A stretch of DNA of 14,207 bases from Methanoregula sp. (GTDB lineage: Archaea > Halobacteriota > Methanomicrobia > Methanomicrobiales > Methanospirillaceae). Of this stretch, positions 1 to 5,841 are shown in pieces. The stretch spans positions 1 through 14,207 of the forward strand of contig JAPKXV010000171.1 in assembly GCA_026394635.1 (NCBI GenBank), given 5' to 3'. The position numbers were made by a program, and so were the translations under genes. Position 1 is the stretch's first letter. The number at the start of each line of letters is the position of its first letter. The notes under the pieces are model-generated. The model was given only the letters and a program-made list of their open reading frames with translations. It was not told the DNA's origin and ran no database searches.

Positions 1-2
1 TT

Positions 3-122
3 AAGGAAATACACGAAGCATGGGTAGAGTTAATGGCCATCTTTGCGGAAATTGATGCATTGAATGCAGAAGCAGTACGTGGAAAACATGCTACTGTCGC
101 TGCACAAAAAGCAGCGGCCTAA
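3..122 (+). CDS. 3' end of an unrecognised gene (partial)
   Basis: Codons from position 3 run without a stop to TAA at 120-122, giving 39 residues that begin KEIHEAWVELM and end in a short alanine-rich tail (QKAAA). The piece is rich in Glu and Ala and predicted helical, as expected of real coding sequence. The opposite strand is also open here but gives a Cys-rich translation typical of a shadow frame. The gene begins outside the window, so its family cannot be named. A T-rich stretch and a possible gene remnant follow. Confidence 0.5.
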   Translation, partial: KEIHEAWVELMAIFAEIDALNAEAVRGKHATVAAQKAAA

Positions 123-125
123 TAA

Positions 126-248
126 ATAATTAAAAATTACCCCCCATTTTCTCCGCTTGTTGATTGTGGCGTACTCATCGGTATCTCTGCGTTGTTTATC
201 TTCGCTGCACGGGTCATCCAGAAACGAAATCTGGTAACGGGGATGTGA
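126..248 (+). pseudogene. Possible remnant of a membrane-protein C-terminus
   Basis: An open stretch from 126 to a TGA at 246-248 has no usable start codon but translates to one hydrophobic span followed by a basic tail (VLIGISALFIFAARVIQKR, then NLVTGM). This pattern is common at the C-terminus of ABC-type permeases. With no start and no upstream domain it cannot be a complete gene. It may be a decayed or recombined 3' end, or a chance open frame. The 19-bp element at 262-280 lies directly downstream. Low confidence. Confidence 0.25.
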
Positions 249-261
249 TGTTAAAAACACA

Positions 262-280
262 CAGTCAACACTGTATTATT
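262..280 (-). repeat. 19-bp element, copy A (inverted relative to copy B)
   Basis: Read on the minus strand this is AATAATACAGTGTTGACTG, identical to plus-strand 7805-7823. It contains the interrupted palindrome CAGT-GTTG-ACTG. On the minus strand it directly follows the stop of the Cys-rich small gene and a run of eight T (282-289). No convincing gene starts at the expected distance downstream on the minus strand, so its role here is unclear. Confidence 0.6.
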
Positions 281-281
281 T

Positions 282-289
282 AAAAAAAA
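282..289 (-). terminator. T-tract terminator of the Cys-rich small gene
   Basis: Eight consecutive A on the plus strand give a T8 run on the minus strand, 4 bases after the TAA stop at 294-296. Oligo-T stretches are the usual archaeal intrinsic termination signal. Confidence 0.5.
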
Positions 290-293
290 CGGC

Positions 294-485
294 TTATTTC
301 TTTTTTAACTTCTGCTCATCGGAATGAATCAGCTTGCACATATTGACGCACTCCCAGTTCTCGGGCATGAATTTCCCGTCAGCACCCGGCTTCATGACCG
401 CGTGGCGCTTCTCCCCGCAGACAAGGCATTCCATGAGCCCGCTCTTCTCATCGACCACTTTCATCACATGCTCTTTTTTTGACAT
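294..485 (-). CDS. Small Cys-rich (zinc-ribbon-like) protein, unknown function
   Basis: 63 residues with two cysteine pairs, CLVC (about residues 21-24) and CVNMC (about 46-50). The spacing is compatible with a small zinc finger binding one metal ion. The N- and C-termini are lysine-rich (MSKKEH; KLKKK), so a nucleic-acid or protein-binding role is possible but is inference. The ATG at 485 is chosen because a TATA-like element (TTTATTATCC on the minus strand, 508-519) lies about 28 bases upstream, which suits a leaderless or near-leaderless transcript. A T8 tract follows the stop. I do not recognise a named family. Confidence 0.7.
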   Translation of the reverse strand: MSKKEHVMKVVDEKSGLMECLVCGEKRHAVMKPGADGKFMPENWECVNMCKLIHSDEQKLKKK

Positions 486-507
486 CCTCTAAAGTGTCGG
501 ACTGCGG

Positions 508-519
508 GGATAATAAAGG
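508..519 (-). promoter_or_regulatory. TATA-like promoter element of the Cys-rich small gene
   Basis: CCTTTATTATCC on the minus strand, centred about 28 bases before the ATG at 485, the distance expected for archaeal TBP/TFB-driven leaderless initiation. Confidence 0.45.
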
Positions 520-545
520 CATGGAATGGGATCGACGGCTGCGCA

Positions 546-896
546 CTATGGCAGAGTGACAAAGATCTGCCGCCATGGTACCCTGCTGATGCACCGGGTC
601 CGGTGCCCTTTGCCGGTTGTGTCCTCAGCGAGGAGGACATCGCCCCTGCCAAACCGCCTCTTCTCCCCGCTGCTCACCTCGATCTCGGCACGCCCGGAGA
701 GCGTGACCACGTATTCCCGGCAGAGAACATTGTGCCATGGGTAATGATACCCGGGCTGGATCTCCCGGAAAAAAACAGCTTTAGCGGCGATCGGGTCAGA
801 GAAAAGTCCCAGAGGCTCTTTTGATTCAAGGGAGATCTCGATATCCTCAAAACAGGAGAGATCGTCTGGCCCGGTAAAGAGTCGCGTGATTCTCAA
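546..896 (-). CDS. Small single-domain cupin protein
   Basis: 116 residues. The second cupin motif is plain: RFGRGDVLLAEDTTGKGH (about residues 81-98) has the G-D-x-L-x-x-x-D...G-x-G-H pattern. The first motif lies around YHYPWHNVLCREYVVTLSG (about 51-69). The protein should form a small beta barrel that could hold a metal through the motif-1 histidines and the motif-2 histidine. Small cupins of this type with the LAEDTTGKGH signature are usually annotated only as cupin-domain proteins, and the substrate is unknown. The start is TTG at 896: an in-frame stop lies three codons upstream, and GGTGAT (902-907) sits 5 bases before the TTG. A TATA-like element lies at about 932-941. It is not obviously operonic with either neighbour. 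Confidence 0.85.
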   Translation of the reverse strand: MRITRLFTGPDDLSCFEDIEISLESKEPLGLFSDPIAAKAVFFREIQPGYHYPWHNVLCREYVVTLSGRAEIEVSSGEKRRFGRGDVLLAEDTTGKGHRTRCISRVPWRQIFVTLP

Positions 897-901
897 GCTC
901 C

Positions 902-907
902 ATCACC
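902..907 (-). promoter_or_regulatory. Ribosome binding site that decides a TTG start
   Basis: GGTGAT on the minus strand, complementary to the archaeal 16S 3' end, five bases before the TTG at 896. It supports initiation at TTG for the cupin gene. Confidence 0.6.
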
Positions 908-929
908 CTACCGGTATTTCTCGTCTGCA

Positions 930-942
930 GCATGTATAAGTT
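930..942 (-). promoter_or_regulatory. TATA-like element of the cupin gene
   Basis: The minus strand reads AACTTATACATG here. Initiation about 25 bases downstream would give a short leader carrying the GGTGAT ribosome binding site. Confidence 0.4.
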
Positions 943-1014
943 CCTGAATACAGTTTAAGGCCGATATTCTTATAACAGCCGTGCTCTGCGTGGATATGTA
1001 TGGCCGCGGGATTG

Positions 1015-1956
1015 TCAGTATCCCGTCGCGTAGTACCAGCCGCCGTCCTCCTTCACCCGCACCGGGACATCGAACAGGCCGCCGATCCCCTCATCGGTAA
1101 GGATCTCCTTTTTCCTGCCGTCAGCAACAAACCTCCCATCCTTCATTAAGATGACCCGGGAGATCTCCGGGATGATGTCGTGCAGGTTATGGGTGACCAT
1201 GATGATGCCCGTGCCGGACTGTGCGATCTTCCGGAGGGTCTTCCTGAACGTGTGCAACGCGTTAAGGTCGAGGCTGTTGGTCGGCTCGTCGAGGATGAGC
1301 GTTTTTGGCTCGTGCACGAGCGCCCGTGCGATCAGCACCCGCCGGGCTTCTCCTGACGAGAGCGTGGTCATCGGCCGGTCGCGGAGAGTGGCGACCCCGA
1401 GGAGCTCCAGCAGCTCATCTGCCTTTCTCTCCAGGTCAGGCGTCACCTTGTGCATGAAGAGCCCGATGCTCGAAAAGAAGCCGGAGATCTCCGCCTCCCG
1501 TACCGGCAGGTTGCGGGTTAGGGAGAACTGCAGGTCGTTGGAGCCGATCCCGATCGCGGCGCGGAGGTCAAAGACGTCCCAGCTGTCCTTACCCCGGATC
1601 CTGAAGGTAACCGGCCGTTCCGATGCGACAGGGTAGTATTCCCGGTTGATGGTCTTGATTAACGAGGATTTCCCGGCGCCGTTGGGGCCGAGGATGGCGA
1701 TATTCTCACCCTCACCGATCGTGAGGGATACGGAGTCGAGGATCTTCGCATTGCCCTTGATGACTGTGACGTTCTCAAATTCCAGAAGGGGCGGGATATC
1801 CCGCTGCTTTGATCCGGGGGATGATGGTTTTCTGGCTGGCCTTTGGGATCCATGCGACTTTTTTATCAGGGTGCTCACATCCGGCCGACTGGTCCGGCGG
1901 TTTGGTTTCCTCTCCATTCCGGTTGGATGGGGAGGGATGTCATTGTTCCGGTGCAA
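1015..1956 (-). CDS. ABC-type ATPase, stand-alone, ModF/YlmA-like
   Basis: 313 residues from the first possible start (TTG at 1956). A complete ABC domain occupies about residues 57-290: Walker A GPNGAGKSS (90-98), Q-loop around LQFSL (142-146), signature LSSGEARRVL (199-208), Walker B LILDEP (220-225), D-loop SLD (228-230) and H-loop His256. The helical subdomain and signature resemble stand-alone ATPases of the ModF/YlmA kind rather than a typical importer subunit, and no permease is adjacent. The substrate is unknown. The first ~55 residues are Pro/Ser/Arg-rich and look disordered. The start is unsettled: ATG at 1917 (residue 14) and GTG at 1878 (residue 27) are alternatives, and none has a clear ribosome binding site. 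It is divergent from the methyltransferase gene. Confidence 0.88.
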   Translation of the reverse strand: MHRNNDIPPHPTGMERKPNRRTSRPDVSTLIKKSHGSQRPARKPSSPGSKQRDIPPLLEFENVTVIKGNAKILDSVSLTIGEGENIAILGPNGAGKSSLIKTINREYYPVASERPVTFRIRGKDSWDVFDLRAAIGIGSNDLQFSLTRNLPVREAEISGFFSSIGLFMHKVTPDLERKADELLELLGVATLRDRPMTTLSSGEARRVLIARALVHEPKTLILDEPTNSLDLNALHTFRKTLRKIAQSGTGIIMVTHNLHDIIPEISRVILMKDGRFVADGRKKEILTDEGIGGLFDVPVRVKEDGGWYYATGY

Positions 1957-2024
1957 CGCTGAAATCTGTTTGCCGGCACGGATCTGAATGGACCCCTATT
2001 TCCCGCACACGGTATTAAAAAAAC

Positions 2025-4424
2025 ATGGCGCTTTTCCCTGTTTCAACACCATTATCCTTCCTTCCTGCGAACTGTTGTACAATGCCAGCCCCCGCACCAA
2101 CGGCAGCCGGTTCCTCCTTTCCAGATCTCACTCCCACAGCGGGTTCCCTTCTTGGCAGTCTCGCCTCCGTGCGGGAGCTCCTCGCCCGCAGGCTGGTAAA
2201 AGACCATCACGCGATCACGGAGCCGGATCTCAACAATACCATCCTTCGCGCAATCCTCGGAATACTCTTCCTCCGGATCGGGGAGGACCGTGGGTTTGCC
2301 GGACCCGGGACACTGGATCTCCTCATCAATAGTGACGGGATCGACCGGCGCCTGTCCCGGGCCTGTGCTGACGCCGGCCTGAACACCGATGCCCTGTTTG
2401 AAAACAATTCTTTAGGTCCCGGCCCGGTTCCCGCAGTCCCGGACGACGTGCTCATGGTTGTGATCAGGGAATTCAACTCACCGGACTTTCCGGTACCGCT
2501 CTCAACAATCCTGGTTCACGAACTTGCCGTCGTTTTCGAATACTATCTCGGGACTACGATGCGTATTGCGGAAGGCTACCGCGTGAAGCCCGAAGGAAAA
2601 TCTGTGGTCAGGTATACCGGGAGCGTCCATGTAACAGTGCAGCCGGTCGTTGAGAAACGGGGTTCCAGCAACACCAGCGGGAGAGCAATCCAGATCCTCG
2701 ACCCCGCATGCGGTGCCGGTATATTCCTGCTTGCCGCGTACCGGATTCTCGTGCAGGAACAGGAACGATCCGACGGAATTCCGGACATTCCTGCCACCGG
2801 TCAGCTTGAGATCCTGGGCAGGTCGATCTTTGGCACCGACATCGATCCTGAAGCCATCGCTGTTGCACGGTTCATCCTGCTGCTTGCGGTTCTCAAAGAC
2901 GGTAAAAAATCCGGACCCGGTCCTGCTTCAACCGGCCGGATTCGGGCGATCACCTCATGTCTACGCACCAATATCTGGTGTGGTAACGCATTAATCGCAC
3001 CGGACTACTTCTCCGGCCGGCAGGAGCACCCGTTCAATGCAGAGGAACGCCGCAAGGTCAATCCTTTTTTATGGGATGAGGCATTTCCGGATATCCTTGC
3101 CGGCGGGGGTTTTGATGCGATTATCGGGGCGCCCCCACCATACCGGCCTTTTATAGTAAAGACACGGGACGAGTACTTCCAGACGCATTACGATGTTTAC
3201 GCAAACGGTGCCGGGTTGTATAGTTTCTTCATCGAACGGGGAATGCAGCTCCTCCGGCCCGAAGGGACGCTTGCCCTCTGTATCCCGGACACGTTTCTCA
3301 GGAAAAACCAGGCCCGGCCGCTGCGGCGGTTCCTGCTCATGCACCAGATCCTTGAGATCGCTGACACCTGCCAGCGAAGGCTGCTCGAAGGCGGGGATGC
3401 CCGGATATTCGCACTCCGGATCAAAAAAAGCCCTGTCGTTTTGCCCTTTGCAGTATCGGTGATGGAGAGCAGGCGGGCAGGCATCCCTTCCCTGTCCCTC
3501 GCTTTGCCCCGGTTCACGATTGACCAGCGCACACTGGGAGACGGCGGCTGGAAATTAGAGGACACACGGACAGCAGCGATCACTGAAAAGCTCCTGCGGG
3601 CAGGAACACCGCTCGACCATTACGTGATGGGAGAGTTCGAAAACGGTGCGCACCGGATCAGGAACAACCCGCTCATCGTGGATAGGGAAACATGGAGCAG
3701 GCTGGTAAAAAGGGACTGGCGGTGCAAGCGATACTTTGTCCCCGTGCTGAATCCGGCTGATATCCGGCGGTATGTGCCGGAAAAGCCGGACCGGTTTTTG
3801 ATCTCTGCAAAGGACAACCGGGACCTGAAAAAGTGCCGGGCTTTAGGGAAGTATCTAAAACCGGTTATGGAAGATCCTGCTGCGGAATCCGAAAAGGATC
3901 CTGTGCCCGGACAAAAAGTACAAAAGATCATCTTCGCGCCATACCAGCATTGCCCGGCATTCACGTTCGACCCGGGCGGTTCCTACGCGATCGCGAACAC
4001 GCTCCTTGCGATTCCCCGGAACGATCCGTTCCTTGCAGCAGTCCTGAACTCGTCGCTCGGCCGGTTCCTGATTACCAGTATCTGCACCCTCACCGATCGC
4101 GGGTACCATCTCAGCCCGGTACAACTGGGAAAATTTCCGGTTATCACTCCCGACTTCGACAAGCTCTCGGACAAGACCCGGCACAATAAGATGGTCGCGT
4201 TCGTCACGCAGATACTTTCATTGCATGAATATTTGCAGAAGGCGAAGACCGGTCAGGAGCGCCGGCTCGTACAGCAGGAGATCGAGGCGACGGATGTGAA
4301 GATCGATGCGCTGGTGTACGAGCTGTACGGGCTGGAGGCGGAGGAGATTGCGGTGGTGGAAGAATCTGCACCTGCAAATCTGTCTTATGTAGAGCGAATG
4401 GCGAAACTTCCAATAAACTATTGA
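2025..4424 (+). CDS. Eco57I/type IIG-like N6-adenine DNA methyltransferase with altered catalytic motif
   Basis: 799 residues. The helical N-terminal region (about 45-175) has the ILFLRIGEDRGF segment typical of Eco57I-family methylases. SAM-binding motif I is ILDPACGAGIFLL (224-236); the acidic loop is GTDIDPEAIAVARF (270-283); CGNALI (319-324) precedes motif IV. Motif IV, normally NPPY after FDAIIG, reads APPPY (369-373; codons GCG CCC CCA CCA TAC at 3129-3143). The catalytic Asn is therefore missing and one residue is inserted. A target-recognition region follows (about 500-720), then the usual C-terminal ATDVKIDALVYELYGL helix (about 758-773). No nuclease domain or separate restriction gene is visible. 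It may be a non-catalytic DNA-binding relic or a divergent enzyme. ATG 2025 is the longest start; ATG 2082 (residue 20) is an alternative. Neither has a clear ribosome binding site. Confidence 0.88.
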   Translation: MALFPVSTPLSFLPANCCTMPAPAPTAAGSSFPDLTPTAGSLLGSLASVRELLARRLVKDHHAITEPDLNNTILRAILGILFLRIGEDRGFAGPGTLDLLINSDGIDRRLSRACADAGLNTDALFENNSLGPGPVPAVPDDVLMVVIREFNSPDFPVPLSTILVHELAVVFEYYLGTTMRIAEGYRVKPEGKSVVRYTGSVHVTVQPVVEKRGSSNTSGRAIQILDPACGAGIFLLAAYRILVQEQERSDGIPDIPATGQLEILGRSIFGTDIDPEAIAVARFILLLAVLKDGKKSGPGPASTGRIRAITSCLRTNIWCGNALIAPDYFSGRQEHPFNAEERRKVNPFLWDEAFPDILAGGGFDAIIGAPPPYRPFIVKTRDEYFQTHYDVYANGAGLYSFFIERGMQLLRPEGTLALCIPDTFLRKNQARPLRRFLLMHQILEIADTCQRRLLEGGDARIFALRIKKSPVVLPFAVSVMESRRAGIPSLSLALPRFTIDQRTLGDGGWKLEDTRTAAITEKLLRAGTPLDHYVMGEFENGAHRIRNNPLIVDRETWSRLVKRDWRCKRYFVPVLNPADIRRYVPEKPDRFLISAKDNRDLKKCRALGKYLKPVMEDPAAESEKDPVPGQKVQKIIFAPYQHCPAFTFDPGGSYAIANTLLAIPRNDPFLAAVLNSSLGRFLITSICTLTDRGYHLSPVQLGKFPVITPDFDKLSDKTRHNKMVAFVTQILSLHEYLQKAKTGQERRLVQQEIEATDVKIDALVYELYGLEAEEIAVVEESAPANLSYVERMAKLPINY

Positions 4425-4473
4425 AAAAGCCAAAGAATCGTGCAAAACGTCAAACCACGCGATTTTAGATCAT

Positions 4474-4491
4474 TTTGTTGGCGCCAACAAA
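4474..4491. promoter_or_regulatory. Perfect 18-bp palindrome, candidate operator
   Basis: TTTGTTGGCGCCAACAAA is its own reverse complement. Allowing one bulged T it extends to CATTT...AAATG (4471-4493). Its last A is also the A of an ATG (4491-4493). It lies 50 bases after the methyltransferase stop and 85 bases before the small gene at 4576. There is no T-run directly after it, so a protein-binding site is more likely than a terminator. I do not recognise the binding factor. Confidence 0.6.
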
Positions 4492-4568
4492 TGGATACCC
4501 GTCCCAAAAGATCACCAGTGTACGAGCAGTATGAATTAATCGGGGCACGATCAATACCATCGAAGTGA
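4491..4568 (+). CDS. Possible 25-residue leader peptide or gene fragment
   Basis: An ATG abutting the palindrome opens a 25-codon frame (MDTRPKRSPVYEQYELIGAR, then SIPSK) that ends at TGA 4566-4568, eight bases before the next ATG. The translation has ordinary composition, but the frame is very short and has no ribosome binding site. It could be a leader peptide, the truncated front of a broken gene continued by the frame at 4576, or chance. Confidence 0.2.
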   Translation: MDTRPKRSPVYEQYELIGARSIPSK

Positions 4569-4575
4569 CAGTGAG

Positions 4576-4734
4576 ATGACGAAGACTACAATAAAACGGA
4601 AATCCGTTAAACCACTCCGTTCCCTTCTTGGCGCACTCCCGGATCTCGATATGAAAAAAATCTACGAAGATCATGACCGGGAGGTTGAACGGGAGGATGA
4701 GGAAGATCGGAAAGCAACACTTCCCCCAGTATAA
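4576..4734 (+). CDS. Small charged hypothetical protein (52 aa)
   Basis: ATG 4576 to TAA 4732-4734. The N-terminus is basic (MTKTTIKRKSVKPLR), the middle is LLGALPDLDMKKIYEDHD, and the C-terminal half is strongly acidic/charged (REVEREDEEDRKA). Composition and size resemble small antitoxin-like or DNA-associated proteins, but no diagnostic motif is visible and no toxin partner is adjacent. The frame upstream has no other start before a stop at 4537-4539. An 18-bp palindrome lies upstream, as might be expected for an autoregulated gene. AT-rich sequence and a T8 run (4782-4789) follow. The function is unknown. Confidence 0.5.
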   Translation: MTKTTIKRKSVKPLRSLLGALPDLDMKKIYEDHDREVEREDEEDRKATLPPV

Positions 4735-5022
4735 GGAGTGAAATTCACATTATTTTTATATAAATATTAAATATATGACGGCGACTGCTTGTTTTTTTTG
4801 GCAGATATCAGCCTGGATCGATCTGTACTATATCCCCAAAAAAAGAGTGTCTTAAAACGCCGCTATTTTGCAGGTTTTTAGCCGGTTATACAAGGGTATT
4901 TTTGAAAATAGACCGTTTTAACCAGTATTTTCCGTGGGCGTGGCCACCATTTCCATTCGAAAACGGTCCTGACCCTGATACCGGATCCACGGTCACCGAC
5001 GGTAGAGTTATCGCTGAGATAC
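4735..5022. other. Intergenic region, AT-rich, no clear gene
   Basis: This holds a very AT-rich block (about 4748-4775, including TTTATATAAATATTAAATAT) that could contain a promoter, then a T8 run at 4782-4789. A 26-codon frame (ATG 4775 to TAA 4855) and a TTG-initiated frame from 4902 are open, but neither has a ribosome binding site or recognisable content. T-runs on the minus strand near 4893-4905 could end transcription of the gene at 5023-5559. Confidence 0.4.
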
Positions 5023-5061
5023 CTAAGGTATCCCCGGGTCTCCATTCTCTAACCCCGGGGA
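5018..5061. repeat. Two adjacent inverted repeats at a gene end
   Basis: GATACCT-A-AGGTATC (5018-5032) is a 15-bp palindrome spanning the TAG stop (5023-5025) of the minus-strand gene. Next to it, TCCCCGGG (5031-5038) pairs with CCCGGGGA (5054-5061) around a 15-base loop. Both could fold in the 3' end of the minus-strand transcript. Confidence 0.4.
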
Positions 5062-5559
5062 GGGAGGAATCGATTGAGAAGATGACGAAGGCATCTTCGA
5101 CTGCTGCCTTTTGAGCACTTCCAGCGGGTTGAGGATAATCTCCCGCTCTGTCTTCCACTTCTCCTTATCGTAGTGGGGGTTGACATACCCCTCGACTTTG
5201 TTGAACCCGAGCTCGCCGACAACGTCGCTCAGGATGTAAAAGCGCCGCCATGCCCGCTCGTTCTGGGTCCTCACCCAGAGCTCGCGGAGAACATGTGCCG
5301 GCATCGGCAGGGCTCGCAGGGCTTTGATCTCTTCCGGGAAAATTTTTTCTGCCGGCTTTTTGTCATCAATGGAGTACCGGACTTTGTTTACTTTCACGAC
5401 CGCAATCACCGCATCTCTGAAGATGAACGCATCAAACGGAAACTCCGGGTCCGTGTTCCGGCACCACCGGTACCCCATCTTCTCAGCGCAGCTCTTTGCC
5501 TCATCGATTGCCGTGGTCGGTTTCTTCCCGCGTGTCAATTTTAAAAACCCCAAAAGCAT
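5023..5559 (-). CDS. Archaeal hypothetical protein, possible degenerate PD-(D/E)XK-fold nuclease
   Basis: 178 residues from ATG 5559. The core (AIDEAKSCAEKMGYRWCRNT, then FPFDAFIFRDAVIAVVKVNK) has the helix-strand-strand layout of small restriction-endonuclease-fold proteins, in which FDxIxF...xxEVK normally carries the metal-binding Asp, Glu and Lys. Here the Asp is kept (FDAF) but the E-x-K strand reads AVVKVNK, so the Glu appears absent. A conserved-looking stretch follows (LRALPMPAHVLRELWVRTQ, then NERAWRRF), with WVRTQ/ERxWRR probably structural or nucleic-acid binding. The last ~25 residues are low complexity (PSSSSQSIPPSPG). A GTG at 5643 would add 28 residues; ATG is preferred because the recognisable domain begins there. 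The fold assignment is inference. Confidence 0.65.
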   Translation of the reverse strand: MLLGFLKLTRGKKPTTAIDEAKSCAEKMGYRWCRNTDPEFPFDAFIFRDAVIAVVKVNKVRYSIDDKKPAEKIFPEEIKALRALPMPAHVLRELWVRTQNERAWRRFYILSDVVGELGFNKVEGYVNPHYDKEKWKTEREIILNPLEVLKRQQSKMPSSSSQSIPPSPGLENGDPGIP

Positions 5560-5841
5560 CTTCAAAGATATTTCAGGAAAGAACGGTGTCCGGAATAATA
5601 CGCTTTGTGGGAGAGATCGAACAAAGGGGCGGGGCGATTCCACAGATCAGGGAGGTCAGATCCTTATTATCCCTTCCAAAAAAGTGGGTGACTGCTGGAT
5701 ACCAGACGCAAATCCTAAAAGGGGGGTAATGGGATTGCAGGATCATTTCCCGGCTTTTACTGCCCGCGCCCACGTTGTGATTACACCTTGCATGCAACAA
5801 TCGAAGACAAACGAGCAATTTTTGGGTTATGATCGGGTGTT
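5560..5841. other. Intergenic region with an unexplained open frame
   Basis: No gene is supported. The plus strand from 5584 to a TAA at 5727-5729 reads plausibly (GIIRFVGEIEQRGGAIPQIR, then EVRSLLSLPKKW) but only in a frame that opens inside the opposite-strand gene. It may be a decayed gene piece. The minus-strand frame over 5573-5818 is Cys-rich and looks like a shadow. The region should hold the promoter of the 5023-5559 gene; a weak TATA-like GTATTATTCC lies near 5592-5601 on the minus strand. Confidence 0.35.

Noticed and set aside
30..260. 76-codon minus-strand frame next to the 19-bp element
   Set aside because: It is Cys-rich, starts at GTG too close to the TATA-like sequence, and overlaps the better plus-strand partial gene.
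1151..1636. 161-codon plus-strand frame
   Set aside because: It is antisense to the ABC domain of the stand-alone ATPase, with an Arg/Ser-rich translation.
2025..4424. Complete restriction-modification or BREX/DISARM defence system
   Set aside because: Only the methyltransferase-like protein is present. There is no nuclease domain, no PglZ/BrxC-type gene and no helicase beside it, so a defence system cannot be claimed.
4902..5114. 70-codon plus-strand frame (TTG start)
   Set aside because: It has a TTG start without a ribosome binding site, and its second half is antisense to the 3' end of the minus-strand gene. The aromatic/Pro-rich start is odd but has no recognisable domain.
5573..5718. 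Possible tRNA on the minus strand near GTTCGATCTC
   Set aside because: The T-loop-like sequence has no pairing stem around it and no acceptor stem or anticodon arm could be folded.
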